From positions 40,211,001 through 40,275,000 of the forward strand of contig NC_091262.1 in NCBI RefSeq assembly GCF_042477335.2: 64,000 nucleotides of DNA, read 5' to 3'. This document shows positions 46,930 through 56,581 of the stretch, one piece after another (within the stretch, counting starts at the first letter, position 1; each line of letters opens with the position of its first letter). A program made the position numbers and the translations under genes. Under the pieces are notes generated by a model. That model was not told where the DNA came from and did not search any database. It saw nothing but the letters and a program-made list of their open reading frames with translations. This DNA comes from Ovis canadensis. Taxonomy: Eukaryota > Chordata > Mammalia > Artiodactyla > Bovidae.

Positions 46930-47132
46930 CTCCGTCACTCAGTCGTGTCCTACTCTGTGTGGCCCAATGGACTGTAGCCTGCCAGGCTCCTCTGTCCATG
47001 GGATTCTCCGGGCAAGAATATTAGAGTGGGGCACCATTTCCTCCTCCAGGGGATCTTCCTGACCAGGGATTGAACCTGGGTCTCCCACATTGGCAGGTGG
47101 ATTCTTTACTGCAAGTGCCGCCTGGGAAGCCC
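46930..47132 (-). mobile_element. Bov-tA SINE
   Basis: Complete antisense element, with gaccagggattgaacctggg as the B-box complement. Confidence 0.92.
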
Positions 47133-47173
47133 AACTGATGTTACAGTGAAGTAATTAATATGCATTCAGGCAA

Positions 47174-47298
47174 CGATGGAGGAGGAAATGGCAACCCACT
47201 CCAGTATTCTTACCTGGAGAATCCCATGGACAGAAGAGCCTGGCGAGCTAAAGTCCATGGGGTCACAAAGGGTCGGACGTGATCGAGTAACTGAACAT
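47174..47298 (+). mobile_element. Bov-A SINE monomer
   Basis: Sense BovB-tail unit. It lies 40 bp after an antisense Bov-tA, so the two form an inverted pair. Confidence 0.88.
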
Positions 47299-47390
47299 AC
47301 GAAGAAAACAAATATTTGTGGAGTGCCTCTTATTTTATGGAGGAACTGCTCTGGTCATCAGGAATAAAGCAGATAATAAAATGACTATAT

Positions 47391-47492
47391 CTCTTTTTTG
47401 GCTACATCTTAGTTTCCCCACCAGAAATTGAACTCCTGCCCCCTTACAGTGGAACTGCAGGGTCCCAACCACTGGACTACCAGGGAAGTCCC
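47391..47492 (-). mobile_element. CHR-2-type SINE
   Basis: Short antisense copy ending ggactaccagggaagtccc. Confidence 0.88.
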
Positions 47493-47496
47493 TGGT

Positions 47497-47760
47497 AGTT
47501 CTATTTTTAGTTTTTTGAAAAATGCCATATTATTTTCCATAGTGCCTGCCTCATTTTACATTCTCGCCAATAGCGTACAAACTCTTCACATCCTTGCCAA
47601 CACTTGTGATCTTATATATATATTTTATAGTGGCTAACATAATGGGTGTGAAGGGGTATTTTACTGAGGTTTCAATTTCCCTAATGATTAGTGATGTTGG
47701 GTATCTTTGCATGTGCTTGTTGGCTATCTGTATACCTTTGGAGAAATGGGCAGTGCTTCC
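47497..47760 (-). mobile_element. L1 3' region
   Basis: Antisense L1 3' UTR-like sequence, with ccatagtgcctgcctcattt, cacatccttgccaacacttg and ggtttcaatttccctaatga as recognisable phrases. Confidence 0.75.
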
Positions 47761-48305
47761 GTGACCTGCCAAGACACTGTCTAATGTCAAAGTGCTTTAG
47801 AGTCCTCACTGCAGCAATTCTTCCATAGCCTCTACTAAGCTCGCAAAGGTTTGGTGTGATTGGTCTGTGACATGTTCTCTTCCGGAGCAGGCAACTTCCA
47901 AAGGAAGAACTACAAATGCTCAGACATCAAAGTGTTCCACTAGAAATGATGAAAACTAAAACTACAATGAAATATATTTTTATACTATGTTGGCAATGGG
48001 TTAAAAAATAAGAATTCCAGGTATTAAAGTGAATTCAGGGAAAGAGGCCCACTGGCATAGACTGTTAGAATGGAGACTGATCCAGCTTTTCTAGAGGGTT
48101 TAAGTTGGGTTTAAGTTGGTACAACCTTACATTGATCCCAAGGAAATAATGATAGAGAGGTGCAAAGGTGTTCAAAATCATAGTCTTATTTAGAATACTG
48201 AAACCAATATTAGGGGATTGATAGTATAAATTATATTCTTATTAGGGAACAATATACCATTCAAACATACTGTTGATGGAGACTTAAGATTTAGGAAAGG
48301 ACTTT

Positions 48306-49398
48306 TCTGCTTTATTGACTATGCCAAAGCCTTTGACTGTGTGGATCACAATAAACTGTGGAAAATTCTGAAAGAGATGGGAATACCAGACCACCTGACC
48401 TGCCTCTTGAGAAACCTGTATGCAGGTCAGGAAACAACAGTTTGAACTGGACATGGAACGACAGACTGGTTCCAAATAGGAAAAGGAGTGCATCAAGGCT
48501 GTATATTATCACCCTGCTTATTTAACTTATATGCAGAGTACATCATGAGAAACGCTGGGCTGGAAGAAGCACGAGCTGAAATCAAGATTGCCGGGAGAAA
48601 TATCAATAACCTCAGATATGCAGATGACACCACCTTTATGGGAGAAAGTGAAGAGGAATTAAAAAGCCTCTTGATGAAAGTGAAAGAGGAGAGTGAAAAG
48701 CTTGGCTTAAAGCTCAACATTCAGAGAATGAAGATCATGGCATCTGGTCCCATCACTTCATGGCATAGATGGGGAAACAGTGGAAACAGTATCAGACTTT
48801 ATTTTTCTGGGTTCGAAAATGACTGCAGATGGTGACTGCAGCGATGAAATTAAAAGACGCTTACTCCTTGGAAGGAAAGTTATGACCAACCTAGATAGCA
48901 TATTCAAAAGCAGAGACATTACTTTGCCAACAAAGCTCCATCTAGTCAAGGTTATGATTTTTCCAGTGGTCATGTATGGATGTGAGAGTTGGACTGTAAA
49001 GAAAGCTAAGTGCCGAAGAATTGATGCTTTTGAACTGCGGTATTGGAGAAGACTCTTGAGAGTCCCTTGGACTGCAAGGAGATCCAACCAGTCCATTCTA
49101 AAGGAGATCAGTCCTGGGTGTTCATTGGAAAGACTCATGCTAAAGCTGAAACTCCAGTCCTTTGGCCACCTCATGCGAAGAGTCTACTCATTGGAAGAGA
49201 CTCTGATGCTGGGAGGGATTGTGGGCAGGAGGAGAAGGGGATGACCGAGGATGAGATGGCTGGATGGCATCACCGACTCGATGGACATGAGTTTGAGTAA
49301 ACTCTGGGAGCTGGCAACGGACAGGGAGGCCTGGTGTGCTGCGATTCATGGGGTCGCAAAGAGTCGGACACTACTGAGCGACTGAACTGACTGACTAA
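48306..49398 (+). mobile_element. BovB LINE, 3' third
   Basis: Sense, 5'-truncated BovB starting inside the reverse-transcriptase ORF (FIDYAKAFDCVDHNKL region) and reaching the 3' end. The active-site box is intact as RYADDT (about 48615-48632), but the frame is broken by a stop near 48444 and a shift near 48770. It is closely related to the copy at 28320-29363. Confidence 0.95.
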
Positions 49399-49401
49399 CT
49401 C

Positions 49402-50135
49402 CCTTGCTGTACAGTGGATAGGAGTCCACCTCCCAAAGCAGGGGATGTAGTAGGTTTGATCCTCCATCTGGGAGGATTCCACAGGCCACAGAGAAACTAA
49501 GCCCATGAGCCACAGCTGCTAAGCCTACATGCTGAAGACACTGAAGCCCATGCGCCTAGAGCTTGTGCTCCACAACAAGGGAAGTCCTCACAACAAGAAG
49601 CCTGTGCACCATGATGAAAAGTAGCCCCCGATCGCTGCAGCTAGAGAAAGCCCACCCTGCTGGTCCAGTGGTTAGAGCTCGGGGCTTTGACTGCAGGGTT
49701 CAGTCCCTGGTTGGGGTACTAAGATCCTGCCAGCAGCATGGCACAGCCAACAAAACAATACAAATAAAAAAGTTCCATCTGTGTATTCATTCATTTACAG
49801 TGTAAACACTTCTTACATACCAACCCTCTGTTGGACATTATAGGAGCAAGTAAAGGGCTTCCCACGTGGCAGTACTGGTAAAGAATCAGACTGCCAATGC
49901 AGGAGACACAGAGATATGCGTTCAATCCCTGGGTCAGAAAGATCCCCTGGAGCAGGAAATGGCAACCCACTCCAGTATTCTTGCCTGGGAAAATTCCATG
50001 GACAGAGAAGCCTTGTGGACTACAGTCCATGGGGCTGAAAAAGTAGGTCATGGTTGAGCAATTAAATGCACACACACACTGTAGGTAGAAGGGTTCACAG
50101 CAACGAACGCCTAGCACAACCAAAAATTAAAAAAG
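49402..50135 (+). mobile_element. CHR-1-type SINE split by a 442-bp insert
   Basis: Sense CHR-1-type body from 49402 to 49652 (ending ctgcagctagagaaagccc). Its 3' end resumes at 50095 with cacagcaacgaacgcctag and an A-rich tail. The intervening 49653-50094 is the composite block repeated at 51284. Confidence 0.82.
49653..50094 (+). repeat. 442-bp duplicated block, copy 1
   Basis: Contents in order: a CHR-2-type SINE (49653-49770), about 85 bp of older sequence, and a Bov-tA SINE (about 49857-50085). It is identical to 51284-51725 except C at 49798 versus T at 51429. It lies inside a CHR-1-type SINE. Confidence 0.97.
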
Positions 50136-50601
50136 ACATGGGGAAATGTGTATATAAGATTATGTTCACATGTAACACTAAGCCTTTGCTATACTATTAA
50201 ATAACAAAGGCTTATTAGTACATATGAACTTAATCTTTTGCCATTTAAAAAGTATTCACTTTTTCCCTCAGGTAGTTCATTTACTTGGTTCAAAAATGAA
50301 AAAGCATAAAACCATACACGACAAACATGTCTGTTTTTCATTCCTATCTTCCATTATCCTGTCGCCCCACCAAAACCAACACCAGTAAGATAGGAAATCA
50401 TGTTCCTGGTGTCTTCTGTAGCATCCTAGATGATTTCTTGTGCATCTATAAGTAAATGCAAATAATCCTTTTTCCTTTCCCCTGTGGACAAATAGTAGCT
50501 TGTTATATACATTAATTTACACTTTGACTTTTCATTTTAATACATAAACAGATCTTTACTCTTTTTTTTTAAAAAAAAATAGCTGCATAGTATTCTATTA
50601 T

Positions 50602-50805
50602 GTGGACTTTCCTGGTGGCTCAGTGGTAAAGAATCCACCTGTCAATGTAGGAGACACAGGTTTGTTCCCTGGATCAAACAAGCTTTATGGCCAACACAGT
50701 ACCCACTCCAGAAGTCCTGCCTGGGAAATCCCATGGACAGAGGAGCTTGGTAGGTTGCAGTCCATGGGGTTGCAAAGAGTTGGACACAACTCAGTGACTA
50801 CACAA
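50602..50805 (+). mobile_element. Bov-tA SINE with a foreign patch
   Basis: Sense Bov-tA in which the segment normally between the B-box and the ccactccag tail start is replaced by about 27 bases (50675-50701) matching the mariner remnant at 51846-51872. It lies within antisense L1-like sequence, with ttctattat on both sides. Confidence 0.9.
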
Positions 50806-51283
50806 CTTTCTATTATTTGAATGTAACATGTTAGGTAGCACTACCACTAGGCAATGAGGCTGTTTCTAATTTTTTGTGATTACAAATAGGGCTGCAATGT
50901 ATAACTCTGTGCATGTCATTTCACACATGGTGCAACTCTAGCTATAGGATACATTCCTGTAAGTGGAACTGCGGAGTCAAATATTATGTACATTCTCGAA
51001 AATCTTGGCCAACTGCCCTCAGAGGTTGTACTAAATGGAGCTTTCATCAGCCAGGTGTGAGGCAAGGCTCTGTTCCCCAACCTCACCCCAACCCCAACAA
51101 AAGTGGTATCATCAAACACTTGAATTTTTGCCAATCTAATAGGGATTTCAACATAGCACTACTTTGCATTTCTTTGTTTATGAGCAAAGTTGAGTGTTTT
51201 TGCAAATGTTTATGAACTATTTGGGTCTCTTTTTCTATCAACTGTGTGTATACCATTTTAATTACAAATGTTCATCTGGGGAA
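50806..51283 (-). mobile_element. Old L1 3' region
   Basis: Antisense L1-type sequence continuing from about 50405-50601 across the SINE: gggctgcaatgtataactct, attcctgtaagtggaactgc, and ccaactgccctcagaggttg are characteristic. Confidence 0.7.
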
Positions 51284-51725
51284 CACCCTGCTGGTCCAGT
51301 GGTTAGAGCTCGGGGCTTTGACTGCAGGGTTCAGTCCCTGGTTGGGGTACTAAGATCCTGCCAGCAGCATGGCACAGCCAACAAAACAATACAAATAAAA
51401 AAGTTCCATCTGTGTATTCATTCATTTATAGTGTAAACACTTCTTACATACCAACCCTCTGTTGGACATTATAGGAGCAAGTAAAGGGCTTCCCACGTGG
51501 CAGTACTGGTAAAGAATCAGACTGCCAATGCAGGAGACACAGAGATATGCGTTCAATCCCTGGGTCAGAAAGATCCCCTGGAGCAGGAAATGGCAACCCA
51601 CTCCAGTATTCTTGCCTGGGAAAATTCCATGGACAGAGAAGCCTTGTGGACTACAGTCCATGGGGCTGAAAAAGTAGGTCATGGTTGAGCAATTAAATGC
51701 ACACACACACTGTAGGTAGAAGGGT
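51284..51725 (+). repeat. 442-bp duplicated block, copy 2
   Basis: Second copy of 49653-50094, offset 1631 bp. Its flanks are unrelated to those of copy 1. A shared GAAC at the left edge (51282-51285) and right edge (51726-51729) could be a short target duplication or microhomology. Confidence 0.97.
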
Positions 51726-51820
51726 GAACTTGGGAGACTCTACTCCTTCTCTCCCAGGATATGTGACCTGATGGAAGAGAAAGATTTTGAGTTTAACATT
51801 GAACTACTTATGGAATATTT

Positions 51821-51872
51821 ATTGGGTTGGCCAGAATGGGTTCCCAAACAAGCTTTATGGCCAACACAATAC
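51821..51872. mobile_element. Miniature mariner remnant
   Basis: 52 bp with imperfect inverted ends: tattgggttggcca at the left and the complement of tattgtgttggcca at the right, as in ruminant mariner elements. Almost the whole interior is deleted. Confidence 0.7.
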
Positions 51873-52194
51873 ACACATGTACATATTTGTGCATCTGTAT
51901 ATGTAACTTATCTATGGAAGAGTACTTGGTTATATACTATGAGTTAACAGAGAAGATCTTTGAATAGAAGTGATATTTTTTTCTTAGGGCTTTTCTGTGT
52001 TTTCTAAGATTTTTGTAATGTCTCAATTATACACATAATATTTGCAGTTAGGTGATTTCTCCTTTGTTCAGTTTCTGAATTTACAAAGTCTTTTTGTTTG
52101 CTATTTTGCAAAGAATATATATGATTTTTGCATTTATGAAAAAGAACTGATAGGAAAACATCATGTACACACATAAAGTTTATGTATTTTTTAG

Positions 52195-52417
52195 ACAGAG
52201 AAAAACACAGGAAAGCATGTTCTTTCTGTACAATAATGATGACATCGAAGAGGAGGATGTAGAAATCTATCCAGCTCCTAAGCGGTTGGCCAGTGTTCTA
52301 GAACTTCCCATCTCAAATTCCAGTGTGGACCTCCACTCACCAGAAAACCTGAGTACTTGTCTCTTCTCAGCTGGGCAACCTCATCTGCATCCAAGGAAAC
52401 AGGAACTTAGCAGATAA
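52195..52417 (+). CDS. Candidate terminal exon of unknown gene
   Basis: I do not recognise this. A good acceptor (tatgtattttttag, 52181-52194) precedes a 73-codon open frame ending at TAA 52415-52417. The translation is not repeat-like. It has an acidic stretch NNDDIEEEDVEIYPAPKR, then a region rich in Leu, Ser and Pro ending KQELSR. The composition resembles a cytoplasmic tail, but no family is evident. The upstream exon is unknown and no AATAAA follows before the SINE at 52480. It could be an alternative 3' exon, a decayed exon, or chance. Confidence 0.25.
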
Positions 52418-52479
52418 GAGTCCTGGAAATCTGGCCCCAGGGCCCAGGACTGGGAATTCCCCCTTTTCCATGCCAGCTT

Positions 52480-52613
52480 CTGGAGAAGGAAATGGCAATC
52501 CACTCCAGTATTCTTGCCTGGAGAATCCCACGGACACAGGAGCCTGGTGGGCTGCCGTCTATGGGGTTGCACAGAGTCGGGCACAGCTGAAGCGACCTAT
52601 CAGTAGCAGCAGC
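52480..52613 (+). mobile_element. Bov-A SINE monomer
   Basis: Sense unit flanked by the repeated catgccagctt (about 52470 and 52614), its target duplication. Confidence 0.9.
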
Positions 52614-52715
52614 ATGCCAGCTTCAGGCTCAGTGTCCAAGGGCGACCCCTGTTGGTAGAATTTAAAAGTGCCCATTATTTGTGATTGCTGTTAGAGGAAA
52701 TTCTAAAGTTAGGAA

Positions 52716-52983
52716 ATCAACCCTGAATATTCATTGGAAGGACTGATGCTGAAGCTGAAGCTCCAATACTTTGGCCACCTGATGTGAAGAGCCGACTCAC
52801 TGGAAAAGACCCTGATGCTGGGAGAGATTGAGGGCAGGAGGAGATGGCATCGCTGACTCAATGGACGTAAGTCTGAGCAAACTCCAGGAGCTAGTGGAGG
52901 ACAGGGGAGCCCGGCATGCTGCAGTCTGCGGGGTTGCAAAGAGTCGGACAAGACGGAGCGACTGAACAACGACAACAACAATT
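52716..52983 (+). mobile_element. BovB 3' fragment
   Basis: Sense BovB end from the cattggaaggactgatgctg region to a simple acaacgacaacaacaa tail. Confidence 0.93.
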
Positions 52984-53406
52984 AGGACTGGTGTCCCTGA
53001 GTGGGATTTTCTTGTGGGGAAGCCTTGAACTGACAGCACTTACTCCTTACCCTAGCTTCTTCCCAACTCTCCATGCCCCCCTGTTGCCCCAGATTTGTCC
53101 ACTGTTTGCCTGGGAAAACCAGCAGTGGCACTTGAAGGATGATGCCACAGCTGTGGCCGGCTTTTAAATGTCACACAGGCAGGCTGCTTTTGCAGCAAGG
53201 ACTATCTTTGCTGGCCAGAGTCTTGCCAGCCGACTGAAAATACCAGACTTGGGCAGCTTATGGGAGCAGCAAGCAGGCAGACCATTCTACTATAAGGATG
53301 TGGTGGAGGAGGCTTCACCTCCCCTGAGAAAGGTAGGCTGGAGGTAGATGCACATGGAGGAACAGCAGGCTTTCTGGATGGATTCATACCATTTAAGATT
53401 ACTTCC

Positions 53407-53545
53407 TGGGATTTCCTTGGTGGTCCAGTGGTTAAGACTATATACTTCCAATGCAGGGGGTATGGATTCAATCCCTGGTCAGGGAACTAAGATCCCACAT
53501 GCATCAAGGCCAAAAAAAATTTTTTTTTCTTTTTAATAAATAAAA
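53407..53545 (+). mobile_element. CHR-2-type SINE
   Basis: Complete sense element with head gggatttccttggtggtcc and an A/T-rich tail. Confidence 0.9.
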
Positions 53546-54909
53546 AAGATTATTTTCTTCCCTATCTGGAGATTTTGCTGGGGGATTCTGACACGAACCA
53601 GAAAACCCAGCATGGCCTTTCTTGACCAGCTCCTGTGCCTGCATTTATAAGAACAAGACCTTGGATTGAGGAAAGTATGGGTAGTAATTATGTCAGAGTC
53701 ATGCTGCCAACATTCATCCAAAAAAAGAACTGCCCACATACCCCGTCCATCACTGAGTTCTGAGTGGAAGTGCTGAATGGAGCTCTGGCTGGAGAATCTG
53801 GTTTAAGACACGCAGAGCCTGTTTGTAATTCATCAGCATCGCTCTTTCCCCAGGGGCATCAGTCTGTGATAAAGAAAGCTGGACACCGAGGAATGTGCCG
53901 GGCATTTCTGAGCTTTGAGAAAACGTGACTAAGCACTTCTCAGAGCCCATCAGCAGACAGGAATCCTTCTTCACTGGCTTCATCTCTCAGAGGCCTGTGG
54001 TACAGGCGTCTCACCAAAGACCTCGTGTCATGCAGGTCTCAAATCTACTCTCTCCTGAAGGGGGGCGGGGGAGGGGGGAGCCTGCTTATCACTTTCACTG
54101 CTATAAGCAAGAATGATTGAAGGCTGGTCCAAGGTCTCCATTTGCACTAAATGCTCAGCATTTTCCAAATGCCTGGTGTCTGGGGGATCTTATTAAGAAA
54201 GAAAAGAAATCGGGAATTAAGGAAGGGATGCAGGGGCCCTTGGGTACATTCTATCTAAATTTGCTGGAAAGGAAAGGCTGGGTGGGAGAGAGGCGGGGAG
54301 GGGGAGAATCTGCCATAGTACCCAGCCTGTTACCTGTCAAGAAAGGCTGAGAATCCTGGTAAGGGACCTAGGGATGGTCAAGATCAGTCTTCTGAGAAAG
54401 GTCTGGAGAGGCAAGGTATTGCTTCCCTAGTTTAGTCAGGTAATTAAGGCTTCTGTGCCAGTGCAGAAAACACAGACACAGAGTCCAGCAGCTTCTGTCT
54501 GACTTCAAAGCCCAGACATGGATTCACAGTGCGATGTGTGCTGCCTAGAATGAGAACTGTACCTGCAGAGTCAGTTTTCACATTGCGCTGGAAAGGAAGG
54601 GAGAAAGGACTAGCTATTCTAGGAGGACTCCAGTCCACCAGGCGAGTGGCTGAGCTGTAAGCTCCAGGAAAGTGGAAGAGGTACAGCAAGCAGAGAAGGA
54701 GAATGGATGGCTCCAAACCACAGAGCAAGGTAGTGGCTGAGCTGGGAGAAGATGCCAGGTGCCCTAGGGCCCTGTTATGGGCTCTTTCCACTAGGACTGT
54801 TTCCTCCAGCAAGGAAATATCTAGACCAGTTTTGCCTTTTTGATCTGACCCTGGAGGGCCTCAGTCTGTCCAGTCAAAGAGCTCTCCCCCACATACAGGG
54901 AGGAGTTTA

Positions 54910-55320
54910 ATTTACTGAAGACCTGCTGTGACCTAGGTACCTGCACTACTGTGCCCTCACATCCTATGAGTTGGTAAGGAAGCAACGCGTTTTCCTGATG
55001 AAGAAACTGAGGCCCAGGGAGGTTAAGATCCCTATGAAAGTGAAAGCGTTACTCTCTCAGCTGTGTCTGACTCTTTGCAACCTCATGGGCTGTAGCCCAC
55101 CAGGCTCCTCTTTCCATGGGATTCTTCTGGCAAGAGAACTAGAGTCGGTTGCCGTTCCCTTCACCAAGGGATCTTCCTGACCCAGGGATGGAACCCAGGT
55201 CTCCCACATTGCAGGCAGATTCTTTACCGTCTGAGCCACCAGGGAGTGATAAGATCCCCATCCGCAGTCACATACCTAGCGTGTCTGACTCTGGTTTCAA
55301 ATCAAGATCCCTTTGACAGA
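54910..55320 (+). mobile_element. MIR SINE with nested Bov-tA
   Basis: A sense MIR (ctgatgaagaaactgaggcc, then cagggaggttaag) is split by an antisense Bov-tA at about 55035-55247. taagatccc is repeated on both sides of the inner element. The MIR resumes at about 55250. Confidence 0.85.
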
Positions 55321-56312
55321 AAAGCCCACAGGTCTTCCACTTGGAGCAACTGCTTAATCTTATACTAGGATCTCTTTCTAAAGCCACCCTCTCCTTACCA
55401 AAGGCAAGCTTGTGTGCCCAACACACAATGAGGCCAAGCAAACCGAAATGTCAGAATTTGGTGCAAAAAAAGTCTATTGCAGTACCTCAAAACCTGAAAC
55501 TCCGGGAAGAGTTTCAGCAAAGCATTTTTAAAGGCAAGGTGAGGGAAAGGGCAAGGTTGCTGGTTGCAGATGTCTTGATACAGTAATCTTTGTCCGCTGA
55601 AATCGGGTCACAGTGTTCCTATAAACTTCCAACAAGACAAATGTTACTCTCTCTTCTGAAACGTTTTCTCTCTCTATGCAAGAACAAGTGTTATCCTCAA
55701 AGGTCAGAGCCTTGAGAACGGGCTATCCTTTATATTTCAGGCTACAGGCAACACTGCTAAAGCAACAGAATACAAAGGTTAAAGCAAAAGAAACACATCT
55801 AATACGGACTCAGGTCTGTTCTTCCCTATTACACCCTGATAGGATTAGGAAAAAAAAGATTCTGAGACTTAATAACCCTGAACCTCGTCTCTCCGCGATT
55901 CTGTGCTAGGCGCTAGGCTTTCTCCGAGAGAGCCTCTTCCCTGGCTGGTTTGGAGTGGGGATTCAGGCCTACGCACCGAGACCCCAAACCCTCTGAGCAC
56001 GGGGAAGAGGCTCTCGCGGCCAGCCGCTGCTGCTCCTCCCGTGTCCTGGGCTCCAGCGCCCTCACCTGGCTGCTGACGCCGCCGCCGGCGGGCTCCGCGC
56101 GCTCGGGCTCCCCCGGGCTCCGCGGGCTCGGGTCTGCGTCTCCCAGAGCGGCCGCCAGAGCCCGCCCGGGGCCGGCCGGGGCCCGGGGCCCCCGCCCGAC
56201 TTGGGCAAGGGGGAGGCGAGCTTCAGCGGGGGGCGGGTCGGTGGCGCGCGGGCGTCAGGGGCCCCGGGGAGGAGCCAGCCTGGCGCGGCCGGCTGAAGAG
56301 CAGGCAGCACTC

Positions 56313-56319
56313 TATAAAA
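56313..56319 (+). promoter_or_regulatory. CEMIP: TATA box
   Basis: TATAAAA within cactctataaaagccgcc, 30 bp before the inferred start. It is the only good TATA element in the island and fixes the promoter direction as +. Confidence 0.75.
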
Positions 56320-56342
56320 GCCGCCGCTCTGGAGGGCGGCCG

Positions 56343-56581
56343 GGGAGCGCGGGCGAGCGCAGCGCGGTGCACCCCGGCTGAGCCTGGCGAGGGCCAGCGG
56401 CGCGCGGAGCCGGCGGAGCTGAGCGCGGTCCGGGGCTGAACCCCGCTTTCCCGGACGAACTACCACTCGGCTTGCCCGAGTCCCGGGACATAACCGGGCC
56501 GGTCAGTGTGCCACCCGACCGCTCTGGCCGCGGCGCTTCTGGCCCGCGAGGCGTGAGAGTGTCTCGGCTACCGACCCAGAG
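56343..56581 (+). other. CEMIP: Untranslated first exon, probable CEMIP exon 1
   Basis: Inferred start about 30 bp after the TATA box. It ends at ccgacccagag followed by gtaagc at 56582, a strong donor. There is no ATG anywhere in these roughly 240 bases, so it is untranslated and free of upstream ORFs. This fits a gene whose coding begins in a later exon. CEMIP encodes a secreted and ER hyaluronan-binding protein needed for hyaluronan breakdown; none of its coding sequence is in the window. Confidence 0.6.

Larger units (their letters stand above)
20691..56342. other. Intergenic region between ABHD17C and the next promoter
   Basis: About 35.6 kb without a supported gene, dominated by transposable elements listed individually. 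I recognise nothing in 20691-21339, 21453-21800 (except 21611-21705, related to 23048-23138), 22036-22600, 38556-39261, 39916-40024, 40633-41250, 42690-43220, 45575-46929, 47761-48300, 53000-53406, 53546-54905 and 55321-55929. The stretches at 40890-40990, 42285-42420 and 46430-46560 faintly resemble old MIR/L2-type repeats. Reading frames here are short and lack family resemblance, except the exon-like one at 52195. Confidence 0.85.

Noticed and set aside
54444-54812. 122-codon minus-strand frame
   Set aside because: No signal, domain or exon boundaries, and no strand-specific support. Consistent with chance in moderately GC-rich unique sequence.
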